From IMG/VR virus record IMGVR_UViG_3300042894_001438, positions 1 to 23,616 of that record: a stretch of DNA of 23,616 bases. One strand, given 5' to 3'. Below the pieces are notes generated by a model. The model ran no database searches and was not told the origin of the DNA. It saw nothing but the letters and a program-made list of their open reading frames with translations. Shown in pieces: positions 7,250 to 14,083 of this stretch (the first letter of the stretch is position 1; each line of letters starts with the position of its first letter). Source of the DNA: a virus. The translations under genes and the position numbers were made by a program.

Positions 7250-7687
7250 ATGGAAGAATTAGTACAATCATTAAAAGTAGTTTTAGCAAATCATTACGCA
7301 TTTTATTTGAAGGCACATTACTACCATTGGAACGTAACTGGTTCTAACTTCCCTCAGTATCATAAATTTTTAAAAGACATATATGAAGAAGTCTTTGATG
7401 ATGTTGATACTATTGCCGAACAGATTCGAACACTTGATTCATACGCACCAGGAAGTTTTAATCGATTCATTCAGCTATCACAGATTCAAGGTGACGAAAC
7501 TGTACCACCAGCAGAAGTGATGATGCAAAGACTATTGAATGATATTCCAACAATGTTGACAAGCATTCAACGTACATACGAACTTGCAGAGCAAGAGCGT
7601 TGCCACAACATAAGTAACTTCATGGCAGAACGTCAAGATGCATTTAACAAACATGCATGGATGATTAGGTCAACTATTAAGGCTTGA
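7250..7687 (+). CDS. dps-like: Dps-like ferritin (DNA-protection / iron storage)
   Basis: A 145-residue four-helix protein of the Dps/ferritin-like superfamily. The motif YHWNVTG...FPQYHKFL...YEEVFDDVDTIAEQI gives the inter-subunit ferroxidase ligands: H26, H38, D53 and E57 align by spacing (12, 15 and 4) with E. coli Dps H51, H63, D78 and E82. The position of E. coli D67 is K42, with D43 next to it, so site detail may differ. It would oxidise and store iron using peroxide, protecting DNA. The start codon immediately follows the regA stop, so it is probably cotranscribed with regA. Dps-like genes occur in some T4-like aquatic phages. The stop codon overlaps the -35 element of the next promoter. 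Confidence 0.85.
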   Translation: MEELVQSLKVVLANHYAFYLKAHYYHWNVTGSNFPQYHKFLKDIYEEVFDDVDTIAEQIRTLDSYAPGSFNRFIQLSQIQGDETVPPAEVMMQRLLNDIPTMLTSIQRTYELAEQERCHNISNFMAERQDAFNKHAWMIRSTIKA

Positions 7688-7712
7688 CAAACGTTGTATA
7701 GTATGAGATAAT
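7684..7712 (+). promoter_or_regulatory. strong sigma70-type promoter with operator-like dyad
   Basis: TTGACA (7684-7689), 17-bp spacer, GATAAT (7707-7712). The -35 contains the TGA stop of the Dps gene. A perfect palindrome TGAGATAA-TG-TTATCTCA (7704-7721) covers the -10 and the predicted start near 7719, the usual place for a repressor site. Confidence 0.8.
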
Positions 7713-7740
7713 GTTATCTCAAAACAAATTAGGAGATTCT

Positions 7741-7992
7741 ATGAAATCCATTAAAGCATTGACAGCAGTAGCATTGACTACTCTCTCCCTAGTTGCCGTT
7801 GCGGCAGACAAACCAGCAGAAAAGAAACCTGCTGACAAACCTGCACCAACAGCACCAGCACCTGCACCTTCAGCAGACTCTAAAGAGAAGCCACGTCCCA
7901 AAGTGATTACTCCAAAAGAGAAAGCCGAAAGAGCAGAGGCTAAAAAAGCAGAAGCTAAAAAGGCGGAAGCTAAACCAGAAGCTAAGAAATAA
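7741..7992 (+). CDS. small exported Ala/Lys/Pro-rich protein
   Basis: An 83-residue protein with a textbook Sec signal peptide: MKSIK, then hydrophobic ALTAVALTTLSLVAVAA, with likely cleavage near residue 22. The mature part is low complexity: a Pro/Ala/Lys section (residues 24-50) and a C-terminal AEAKK pentad repeat (about 65-83) that should be helical and TolA-like. I chose the ATG at 7741 because AGGAG (7731-7735) precedes it. An upstream in-frame ATG at 7711 lies at or before the predicted transcription start and would spoil the signal peptide. The gene is a free-standing unit with its own promoter and terminator. Function is unknown; a periplasmic or envelope role during infection is inferred only from the signal peptide. 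Confidence 0.8.
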   Translation: MKSIKALTAVALTTLSLVAVAADKPAEKKPADKPAPTAPAPAPSADSKEKPRPKVITPKEKAERAEAKKAEAKKAEAKPEAKK

Positions 7993-8008
7993 TTCTTAGT
8001 AAATTTTT
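7982..8008 (+). terminator. intrinsic terminator overlapping the exported-protein stop codon
   Basis: Stem CTAAGAA (7982-7988) / TTCTTAG (7993-7999) with loop ATAA that holds the TAA stop codon. A downstream AAATTTTTT gives the T-tract. The last codons of the gene and the terminator are the same bases. Confidence 0.7.
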
Positions 8009-8034
8009 TATCATTAATTGATGAGGTATATAAA

Positions 8035-8262
8035 ATGGCATTTGTAAATTCTAGCAAAACACAGACAGAACTCTTGGTATCGTACTTGCGTGGTACAGGT
8101 CGTGGAATCTCTGCACCCCAAGCAAAGTCTTTGTTTGGCATCAAAAACCTTCGTGCCCGTATCAGCGACTTGCGCCAAGCAGGTTTCAAGATTCGTAAGG
8201 ACATGAACACAGAAGGTAATACAACATATTTTGTTTCACGCAGAATGGTTGGACAGGCTTAA
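8035..8262 (+). CDS. helix-turn-helix (HTH_39-like) protein
   Basis: A 75-residue protein resembling small phage HTH proteins (PF14090-type): QTELLVSYLRGTGRGISAPQAKSLFG, then IKNLRARISDLRQAGFKI and a short wing ending TTYFVSRR. The helix-turn-helix spans about residues 10-50, with R39/R41 in the recognition-helix region. It is probably a DNA-binding regulator. The dyad at 7704-7721 just upstream is an obvious candidate target, but this is a guess. GAGG (8023-8026) is the ribosome-binding site. No convincing promoter is visible between the terminator and the start, so it may rely on read-through. Confidence 0.7.
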   Translation: MAFVNSSKTQTELLVSYLRGTGRGISAPQAKSLFGIKNLRARISDLRQAGFKIRKDMNTEGNTTYFVSRRMVGQA

Positions 8263-8267
8263 TCTGT

Positions 8268-8275
8268 TATAAATA
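8268..8275 (+). promoter_or_regulatory. T4-type late promoter
   Basis: A perfect TATAAATA octamer just after the HTH gene stop codon. T4 late starts fall about 5-7 bases downstream, so about 8281. This puts a leader of about 150 bases before the phasin-like gene. Confidence 0.75.
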
Positions 8276-8277
8276 AA

Positions 8278-8422
8278 CGTATCTCAGGGATGGGAACGTA
8301 AATGGCTCTTCTACCTTAGGAGCGTCTAAAGCTGGTACAACGATATGGTACCCCTGTAGCCAGTAAGCAGGATTTTAATGATACGCCTTCGGGGTATCAA
8401 ATTTTATTTTTAACTCGCTTAA
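8278..8422 (+). ncRNA. structured 5' leader of the phasin/Hsp20 late transcript
   Basis: A 172-base gene-free stretch with dense pairing potential. Stem GCTCTT (8305-8310) / AGGAGC (8318-8323) has a 7-base loop. GGTAC (8334-8338) / GTACC (8348-8352), or the alternative CTGGTAC (8332-8338) / GTA-CCAG (8356-8363) with a bulged G. CAGGG (8285-8289) can pair with CCCTG (8352-8356). CGTATC (8278-8283) is fully complementary to GATACG (8380-8385), which is also the 5' arm of the hairpin at 8379-8399. This looks like a cis-acting structured leader with mutually exclusive folds. I do not recognise a known riboswitch class, and it is not a tRNA. It has no coding capacity beyond mini-ORFs of at most 11 codons. 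Confidence 0.45.
8379..8413 (+). terminator. UUCG-capped hairpin, possible attenuator
   Basis: TGATAC (8379-8384), bulged G, CC, TTCG tetraloop (8388-8391), GG, GTATCA (8394-8399). AAATTTTATTTTT follows about three bases later. The stable C(UUCG)G loop is characteristic of bacterial terminators, but the T-run is not directly adjacent, so termination may be weak or conditional. Confidence 0.5.
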
Positions 8423-8433
8423 TAGGAGAAACT

Positions 8434-8661
8434 ATGTTACAAAACATCAATAGTGCTATCGATGCATTTCAAAGCACAAAAACGCAATTCGTCAAAACAT
8501 TCGTCACGAATGAAGAACTTGCAAAACCCCTCAATACTTTCATTGAAGCGCAAACATCTTACGCAAAGGCTGTCGCTGTAGAAGTCAATAAGTTTTATAC
8601 AACTCTTGGACTCTCTGCATACACATTTGATGCTAAGAAAGCATTTTCAAAATCTAAGTAA
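8434..8661 (+). CDS. phasin-like small helical protein
   Basis: A 75-residue, mostly helical, cysteine-free protein with a central amphipathic segment LAKPLNTFIEAQTSYAKAVA (residues about 30-49) resembling phasins, the proteins that coat polyhydroxyalkanoate granules. Phasin-family annotations are known for small proteins of aquatic phages. Here the match is by pattern and composition only. A very good ribosome-binding site (AGGAG, 8423-8427) and the late promoter at 8268 predict strong late expression together with Hsp20. If it is a phasin, it could bind host storage granules. A generic phage helical protein is the alternative. Confidence 0.5.
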   Translation: MLQNINSAIDAFQSTKTQFVKTFVTNEELAKPLNTFIEAQTSYAKAVAVEVNKFYTTLGLSAYTFDAKKAFSKSK

Positions 8662-8674
8662 GAGGAGATACAAT

Positions 8675-9175
8675 ATGGGACACACACCACTACCCGCAGT
8701 CTTTGGCGGCGCAGGATTCAAAGACTTTGATAAATTCTTTGTTGGCTTCGATGAGCAATTCAATCGACTAGCAAAAATACATGATGATGTGACTAAGAAC
8801 ATTCCTAACTACCCACCTTACAACATTCGCAAGACTGGTGACAATACTTACGTCATTGAAATTGCTGTTGCTGGTTTTGGTAAACAAGAAATCGATATCA
8901 CTTTAGAAGACAACAAATTAATTGTTGCTGGCAATACAAAAGATGATGGAGACAATTTCTTGTTCAAGGGTATTGCTAATCGTGCATTTACTCGCACGTT
9001 TGCACTTGATGACCAAATCGAAATTCAAGATGCCGCTTTGATTAATGGCATGTTGAAGATTGCTTTGGAACGAATTATTCCAGAACACAAGAAGCCTAAG
9101 AAGATTGAAGTTAAAGATGCTGAATCTAAAACTAAAAAATCATCTCAGCAATTTTTGACTGAGGATGATTTATGA
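8675..9175 (+). CDS. hsp20: Hsp20 / IbpA-type small heat-shock protein
   Basis: A 166-residue small heat-shock protein. The alpha-crystallin domain covers about residues 47-145: the start YPPYNIRKTGDNTYVIEIAVAGF, the central LEDNKLIVAG, then RAFTRTFALDDQIEIQDAALINGMLKIALER. The C-terminal lysine-rich tail (IPEHKKPKKIEVKD) has the IxI/V-type anchor. Small heat-shock genes are a known conserved accessory of T4-like cyanophages and may chaperone virion assembly. I start at 8675, where GAGGAG (8662-8667) precedes the ATG. The in-frame codon at 8606 lies within the phasin-like gene. The stop overlaps the next small ORF (ATGA). Confidence 0.92.
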   Translation: MGHTPLPAVFGGAGFKDFDKFFVGFDEQFNRLAKIHDDVTKNIPNYPPYNIRKTGDNTYVIEIAVAGFGKQEIDITLEDNKLIVAGNTKDDGDNFLFKGIANRAFTRTFALDDQIEIQDAALINGMLKIALERIIPEHKKPKKIEVKDAESKTKKSSQQFLTEDDL

Positions 9176-9255
9176 AATCATTAAAAAACTTCTTTATTGC
9201 TTTACTTGAATCTATTCAAGAAATAAAAAAACATAAAGCAGAGCGTTTTAAATAA
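9172..9255 (+). CDS. 27-codon ORF coupled to Hsp20
   Basis: A short ORF encoding MKSLKNFFIALLESIQEIKK and a basic tail HKAERFK, starting in the ATGA overlap with the Hsp20 stop and ending just before a strong terminator. The first 20 residues would form an amphipathic helix that could associate with membrane. There is no independent ribosome-binding site, so expression would rely on coupling. The position between a real stop and a real terminator favours a genuine mini-gene, but length alone cannot prove it. Confidence 0.45.
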   Translation: MKSLKNFFIALLESIQEIKKHKAERFK

Positions 9256-9259
9256 CACC

Positions 9260-9284
9260 ATGGGGGCGCAATGCCCCCATTTTT
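9260..9284 (+). terminator. intrinsic terminator after the Hsp20 unit
   Basis: Perfect 8-bp GC-rich stem ATGGGGGC (9260-9267) / GCCCCCAT (9273-9280) with loop GCAAT, followed by TTTTT (9280-9284). The strongest terminator hairpin in the window, ending the late accessory transcript. Confidence 0.9.
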
Positions 9285-9299
9285 AATTATGGAGATATT

Positions 9300-9605
9300 A
9301 TGCAAGGTGAACTTAGAATTTTAAAATTGAGTACTGGCGAGGAAGTCGTTGGTAATATTACAGAACGTACTGGCATTGCAATTTCTATTGAGAATCCATG
9401 TTTACTTGGAATCGCAATGGGACCAAATGGCAAAGCAAATCTCCAAATGCAACCAATGCTTATCTTCTCTGAACAGAAGAAGGTAGATATCAATCGTGCC
9501 AACATAATGTATGACGTTTCAGTTGCGCCTGAGATTGAAAACAAGTATAATGAGATATACGGTTCAGGAATTGTCCTACCGAAAAAACAAGGCATCATTA
9601 TTTAA
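9300..9605 (+). CDS. LSm/Sm-like small phage protein
   Basis: A 101-residue protein with a predicted N-terminal beta-barrel pattern: LRILKLSTGEEVVGNITE (residues 4-21), alternating hydrophobics through AISIENPCLLGI, then MQPMLIFSE and the Sm2-like INRANIMYDVSVAPEI. Similar short proteins in T4-like cyanophages are annotated Sm-like. It may bind RNA or act as a ring-forming adaptor; nothing in the sequence settles this. GGAG (9291-9294) precedes the ATG. The last base of its stop is the first base of the polymerase start (TAATG), implying coupled translation with gp43, whose candidate promoter lies inside this gene. Confidence 0.55.
   Translation: MQGELRILKLSTGEEVVGNITERTGIAISIENPCLLGIAMGPNGKANLQMQPMLIFSEQKKVDINRANIMYDVSVAPEIENKYNEIYGSGIVLPKKQGIII
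9523..9551 (+). promoter_or_regulatory. candidate promoter for DNA polymerase
   Basis: TTGCGC (9523-9528), 17-bp spacer, TATAAT (9546-9551), inside the LSm-like gene and 53 bases upstream of gene 43. The -10 is perfect but the -35 matches only TTG, so this is tentative. Confidence 0.35.
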
Positions 9606-12097
9606 TGAAATTTTATACGCATTTTTCTAAACTCGGTAATCACATTCTTGTTCGTGGATATAATAATGGTAAGAGGTTCAGCGATAAAGTCGAATACAAT
9701 CCAACGTTATATCTACAATCTAAAGATGGTGATTACCGAACGTTAGATGGTCAATCACTTGCGCCTGTATCGCAGGGAACAATGCGTGACGCTACTGAGT
9801 TTATGAAACGTTATGAAGACGTTGACAACTTCAAAGTATATGGCTCAACAAACTTTCCATACGTTTATATCAATGAAGCGTATCCAGGAAAAGTAGATTA
9901 TGATCCAGACCAAATTAAGATTGCGAACATCGACATTGAGGTTGGTTCTGAAAATGGTTTTCCTGAACCTGCGTCTGCGAGTGAGCCAATTACTGCAATC
10001 ACGTTTAAGATAGCAGGACACTTCTATGTGTTTGGCTGTGGTGACTATGATAACTATCGTGACGATGTAACATACATGAAGTGCCGTGATGAAAACAATC
10101 TTATCATGCGCTTCCTTGATATGTGGGAAGAAACATCACCAGACATTGTGACTGGTTGGAACATTCAATTCTTTGATATTCCATATCTGAACAATCGTAT
10201 CACAAGACTCATGGGCGACAATACTGCAAAGCGCCTATCACCATTTCGTAGAATCGGTGAACGTACAACTACGATTCACAACAAACAACAAGTAGCATTC
10301 GACTTGGTAGGTATTGCTATTCTTGATTACATTGAATTGTACAAGAAGTTTACTTACTCACAGCAAGAAAGTTTCAGTCTCAATCACATTGCGTTCCTTG
10401 AACTCGGTGAGAAGAAACTTGACTATTCTGAAGTTGAAAGTCTGCATCAGTTGTACCGAACAAACTTCCAAAAGTTTATTGAGTATAACATCCATGACGT
10501 TGAACTTGTGGATCGTATCGATGCTAAGATGCAATTAATTGATATGGCGCTGGCGCTGGCATACGATGCTAAAGTTAATTACACCGATGTGTTCACGCAA
10601 GTACGCATGTGGGATACTTTGATTCATAACGAATTGATTGAACAAAACATTGTTGTGCCACAGAATGTTCGTACACCAAAAGATGAACAATATGCTGGCG
10701 CTTATGTGAAAGACCCAATCGTTGGTATGCACGAATGGGTTGTGTCGTTTGACTTGAACTCATTGTATCCACACTTGATTATGCAGTACAATGTTTCACC
10801 TGAAACAATTGTTGAAGGTCGCCACACAAGTATCTCTATTGATAATTTGCTGGATGGTGAGTATCAGGCGCAGGGACAATATTGTATGGCAGCCAATGGA
10901 CATTATTTCAGGCGTGACAAGCAAGGCTTCTTGCCTGCTATGATGCAACGTATGTATGATGACAGGTCGCTGTACAAAAAGAAAATGATTGAGGCTCAAA
11001 AGGCTTACGAAAAAGAAACTGATAAAGAACGTAAACGTGAAATAACAAATCAGATTTCAAAGTACAAGAACTTGCAACTTGCGAAGAAAGTACAATTGAA
11101 CTCCGCCTATGGCGCACTTGGTAATCAATATTTTAGGTTCTTTGACATTCGCCAAGCAGAGGCAATCACTCTGTCTGGTCAATTGTCCATTCGATGGATT
11201 GAAATGAAGTTGAATGGTTACCTAAACAAATTATTGAAAACTAAGGATATTGATTATGTTATCGCATCGGACACGGACTCTGTATACGTTAATCTTGGTC
11301 CGCTGGTTACTATGGTCTACGGATCGAAGAGTGAAACGAAAGTTGAAACGATTGTTGATTTCGTCAACAAAGCGTGTATCGAAAAATTCGAACCATTCAT
11401 CGATAAGTCATACCAAGAACTAGCAGACTACATGAATGCATTCGACCAGAAGATGCAGATGAAGCGTGAAGTGATTGCCAACAAAGGTATCTGGACTGCA
11501 AAGAAGCGTTACATTCTAAACGTGTATGATTCTGAAGGTGTTCGATTCGCAGAGCCAAAGTTAAAAATGATGGGCATTGAAGCCGTTAAGTCTTCCACAC
11601 CAATGTCATGCCGTGAGAAGATTAAAGAGTCTTTGAAGATTGTGATGAATGGTAATGAACAAGAGTTTCAATCTTTCGTTGAAGCATTCAAACAAGAATT
11701 CAAAACTCTTCCATTTGAAGACATTGCATTTCCACGTGGTGTTAGCGAACTGTCTAAATATATGAGTAGTTCGGAACTATATTCAAAAGGCACACCTATG
11801 CATGTGCGTGGTGCGATAATGTTTAATGCGTTTCTGAAAAAGTATAAACTGACTAAGAAGTATCAACTTATTCAGGATGGTGACAAGACTAAATTCTGTT
11901 ACATGAAAGTTCCAAATCCCGTTCAAGAAAATGTATTTTCTATTCTGACAGTCTTACCGAAAGAGTTTGGTGTAGAAAAATATATCGACTACGATACGCA
12001 GTTTGATAAGGCATATCTTGAGCCATTAAAAACAATCGTAAACACAATCGGTTGGAGAACCGAACGTGCTTCCTCACTGGAGAGTTTTTTCGCATGA
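9605..12097 (+). CDS. 43: family B DNA polymerase (gp43)
   Basis: An 830-residue replicative polymerase, shorter than T4 gp43 (898 aa) and close to cyanophage versions. Exonuclease motifs: Exo I D110-I-E112, Exo II in the TGWNIQFFDIPYLNNR segment, Exo III around YNIHDVELVDRID. Polymerase motifs: A is D383-LNSLYP, B is KKVQLNSAYG (ending Y502-G503), C is SDTDS with D556 and D558. All catalytic acids are present, so both 3'-5' proofreading and synthesis should be active. It ends with the ASSLESFF tail expected to bind the sliding clamp: T4 gp43 also ends in a short hydrophobic clamp-binding peptide (inference). It overlaps the upstream gene by one base and the downstream gene by ATGA. Confidence 0.97.
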   Translation: MKFYTHFSKLGNHILVRGYNNGKRFSDKVEYNPTLYLQSKDGDYRTLDGQSLAPVSQGTMRDATEFMKRYEDVDNFKVYGSTNFPYVYINEAYPGKVDYDPDQIKIANIDIEVGSENGFPEPASASEPITAITFKIAGHFYVFGCGDYDNYRDDVTYMKCRDENNLIMRFLDMWEETSPDIVTGWNIQFFDIPYLNNRITRLMGDNTAKRLSPFRRIGERTTTIHNKQQVAFDLVGIAILDYIELYKKFTYSQQESFSLNHIAFLELGEKKLDYSEVESLHQLYRTNFQKFIEYNIHDVELVDRIDAKMQLIDMALALAYDAKVNYTDVFTQVRMWDTLIHNELIEQNIVVPQNVRTPKDEQYAGAYVKDPIVGMHEWVVSFDLNSLYPHLIMQYNVSPETIVEGRHTSISIDNLLDGEYQAQGQYCMAANGHYFRRDKQGFLPAMMQRMYDDRSLYKKKMIEAQKAYEKETDKERKREITNQISKYKNLQLAKKVQLNSAYGALGNQYFRFFDIRQAEAITLSGQLSIRWIEMKLNGYLNKLLKTKDIDYVIASDTDSVYVNLGPLVTMVYGSKSETKVETIVDFVNKACIEKFEPFIDKSYQELADYMNAFDQKMQMKREVIANKGIWTAKKRYILNVYDSEGVRFAEPKLKMMGIEAVKSSTPMSCREKIKESLKIVMNGNEQEFQSFVEAFKQEFKTLPFEDIAFPRGVSELSKYMSSSELYSKGTPMHVRGAIMFNAFLKKYKLTKKYQLIQDGDKTKFCYMKVPNPVQENVFSILTVLPKEFGVEKYIDYDTQFDKAYLEPLKTIVNTIGWRTERASSLESFFA

Positions 12098-12504
12098 CAA
12101 CAAGAAAAATACCGCAAGAGTATCTTGCATTCAGACAACAAGATGATTTTGGTTTTAGTGCAATTGATGAATCAGAAGTCAATAGAACAGTTGACCCAAC
12201 CACACTAGAAGAAACAATCATTGTACGTGAGACTATCACACAATCTTCAGAATCTTTACAAAGAGTAGAAGATAAGTTAGATCAAATGCTTGCACTATAC
12301 AACGATGGTAAGCTAGGACTAGAAGCAGACCGTGATAAAATGGAAGCTGAAGTAAAAGCAAATCTAAAAGAGTTAGAACAACTTATCATGCCTTTGCTAG
12401 TTAACTTGATGAAGAATCCAGAAAAAGAATATATCTACTGGCCTAATCGTACCGCAAAGATTCAAGAACAAATTGACAAGGTGCTTGCTTTGACAAGAGA
12501 ATAA
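12094..12504 (+). CDS. conserved phage coiled-coil protein
   Basis: A 136-residue protein I cannot assign to a function. It has an N-terminal FGFSAIDE-containing segment, a long predicted coiled coil (about residues 50-110, SSESLQRVEDKLDQMLALYN and following) and a conserved end around PEKEYIYWPNRTAKIQEQ that I associate with hypothetical proteins of T4-like cyanophages. The start at 12094 overlaps the polymerase stop (ATGA), so it is chosen over the in-frame codon at 12052 within gene 43. It is coupled to gene 43. Structural and replication-accessory roles are both open. Confidence 0.65.
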   Translation: MTTRKIPQEYLAFRQQDDFGFSAIDESEVNRTVDPTTLEETIIVRETITQSSESLQRVEDKLDQMLALYNDGKLGLEADRDKMEAEVKANLKELEQLIMPLLVNLMKNPEKEYIYWPNRTAKIQEQIDKVLALTRE

Positions 12505-12518
12505 ATGAAAGTTATATT
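12490..12518 (+). promoter_or_regulatory. promoter-like sequence abutting a start codon
   Basis: TTGACA (12490-12495), 17-bp spacer, TATATT (12513-12518). The -10 directly abuts the ATG at 12519, so initiation near 12525 would miss that start codon. It may serve uvsX about 490 bases downstream, or be fortuitous. Confidence 0.35.
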
Positions 12519-13016
12519 ATGAAAATTGGATTTCAATGTTCATCGTTTGACATGTTACACGCAGGTCACATAACGATGTTGAAGCAAGAGAAAGAATTGT
12601 GCGACTACCTAAAGGTCGCACTTCAAGTTGACCCGACAATCGACAGACCGGGAATCAAAAACAAACCTGTGCAATCTGTATATGAACGTTATGTACAATT
12701 GCAAGCGGTAAAGTATATCGATGAAATCTTGGTATACGAAAGTGAAGAAGACCTACTCAATCTCATTAAGACGCAAACGATGCACATTCGTTTTCTAAGT
12801 GAAGAATATAAGGGTAGAGATTTCACAGGAAAGCAGTTTTGTCTTGACAATGAGATAGAATTGTATTATCATGTAAGACAACACAAATATAGTTCTACGG
12901 AAATTCGTAATCGTACCTTTGAATATGAATTAGCAAAGCGTAACGAAAAATTAACGAAAGAACCGTTGGGACAATATTCACCCGATTTATTGAAAAAGTA
13001 TGGAGAAAATATATGA
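12519..13016 (+). CDS. glycerol-3-phosphate cytidylyltransferase-like nucleotidyltransferase
   Basis: A 165-residue member of the HxGH nucleotidylyltransferase superfamily (TagD/RibL/GlmU-C-like). The catalytic H14-A-G-H17 follows the first beta strand ([12 protein letters not shown]). The second signature (S/T)STEIRNR is near residues 124-130. It would couple CTP (or ATP) to a phosphorylated small molecule; TagD uses glycerol-3-phosphate, but substrate residues cannot be judged here. Located between polymerase and uvsX, it may feed glycan or cofactor chemistry rather than replication. A second, divergent HxGH-type domain occurs at the start of the protein at 18589. It overlaps uvsX by ATGA. 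The ribosome-binding site is weak. Confidence 0.8.
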   Translation: MKIGFQCSSFDMLHAGHITMLKQEKELCDYLKVALQVDPTIDRPGIKNKPVQSVYERYVQLQAVKYIDEILVYESEEDLLNLIKTQTMHIRFLSEEYKGRDFTGKQFCLDNEIELYYHVRQHKYSSTEIRNRTFEYELAKRNEKLTKEPLGQYSPDLLKKYGENI

Positions 13017-14083
13017 GCAATTTTTTTACGGATTTAGTTGACCAACTGAAAGATGAAGACACAAAGATTTTATCTGAGGGTGGCGCATCTGCTGAGTATA
13101 GTGGATGCATTGATACAGGTTCATATGCATTGAATGCTGTTCTATCAGGTAGCATCTATGGTGGTGTACCTAACAACAAAGTGACTGCATTCGCTGGTGA
13201 ATCATCAACTGGCAAAACATTCTTTGTGCTTGGCATTGTCAAACAATTTCTTGATGCAAATCCTGAAGGCGGTGTTATCTACTTTGATACTGAAGCCGCA
13301 GTTACAAAACAGATGATGGAATCCCGTGGTGTTGACACTAAGCGTGTCGTTATCTCTGAGCCAGATACAATTCAAAAGTTTCGTCATACTGCATTGCAAA
13401 TCATTGAGAAGTATCAAGCACAACCAGAAGCAAAGCGCAAGCCAATGATTATGGTTCTTGACTCTCTTGGTCAGTTGTCTTCTACTAAAGAAATGGAAGA
13501 TACTGCTGAAGGCAAAGAGACTAAAGACATGACCAAGTCTGCTATTCTCAAAGCAACATTCCGTGTATTGAATTTGAAACTCGCTAAGATTGGTGTGCCA
13601 TTGCTTGTAACGAATCACGTTTATGATGTTGTTGGCGCATACATCCCAACTAAAGAAATGTCTGGTGGCTCTGGATTGAAGTACACAGCATCCACAATCA
13701 TTTACTTGTCTAAGCGTAAAGACAAAGATGGTACTGCCGTTGTTGGCAACATCGTTCGTTGCAAGTTGCAGAAGTCACGTTTGACTAAAGAAAACTCTCA
13801 AGTTGAAGTTAAGATTACGTATAGCACAGGTCTTGACAGGTACTTTGGCTTGCTTGAAATTGCAGAGAAGTATGGTATCATCAAGAAAGTATCTACACGA
13901 TATGAACTTGCTAATGGCACTAAAGTATTTGGTAAGAACATCAACGAAGAGCCAGAGAAGTATTTCACACCTGATATCTTAGCATTGATTGATGAAGCAT
14001 GTAAGAAAGAATTCTTGTATGGACAAGATGGTGTTGAGGGCGTTGTTGATGAAGAAGAGTTGGAGTTAGTCAATGAAGATTGA
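13013..14083 (+). CDS. uvsX: UvsX RecA-like recombinase
   Basis: A 356-residue RecA-family recombinase corresponding to T4 UvsX (about 390 aa). Walker A GESSTGKT is at residues 62-69 and the Walker B strand [11 protein letters not shown] lies near 145-155. The loop-2 region includes [11 protein letters not shown]. The C-terminus is very acidic ([12 protein letters not shown]), as in UvsX/RecA. It forms filaments on ssDNA for strand exchange and recombination-dependent replication. GGAG (13002-13005) gives a good ribosome-binding site. The gene overlaps the next one by 11 bases. The order 43...uvsX...41 matches T4. Confidence 0.95.
   Translation: MSNFFTDLVDQLKDEDTKILSEGGASAEYSGCIDTGSYALNAVLSGSIYGGVPNNKVTAFAGESSTGKTFFVLGIVKQFLDANPEGGVIYFDTEAAVTKQMMESRGVDTKRVVISEPDTIQKFRHTALQIIEKYQAQPEAKRKPMIMVLDSLGQLSSTKEMEDTAEGKETKDMTKSAILKATFRVLNLKLAKIGVPLLVTNHVYDVVGAYIPTKEMSGGSGLKYTASTIIYLSKRKDKDGTAVVGNIVRCKLQKSRLTKENSQVEVKITYSTGLDRYFGLLEIAEKYGIIKKVSTRYELANGTKVFGKNINEEPEKYFTPDILALIDEACKKEFLYGQDGVEGVVDEEELELVNED

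Noticed and set aside
7711-7740. Upstream in-frame ATG for the exported protein
   Set aside because: It lies before the predicted transcription start, has no Shine-Dalgarno and would bury the signal peptide behind ten extra residues.
8278-8400. Possible tRNA in the gap before the phasin-like gene
   Set aside because: There is a 7-base loop on a 6-bp stem, but no T-loop (GTTCGA-type) sequence, no acceptor pairing and no CCA end.
8290-8413. Mini-ORFs (M-G-T, M-A-L-L-P, M-V-P-L and an 11-codon ORF) in the leader as leader peptides
   Set aside because: None has a ribosome-binding site, and such short ORFs are expected by chance; kept only as a possibility within the leader finding.
10314-10538. 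Out-of-frame + strand ORF inside DNA polymerase
   Set aside because: It lies wholly within intact gene 43, whose motifs are continuous; no sign of frameshift or intron.
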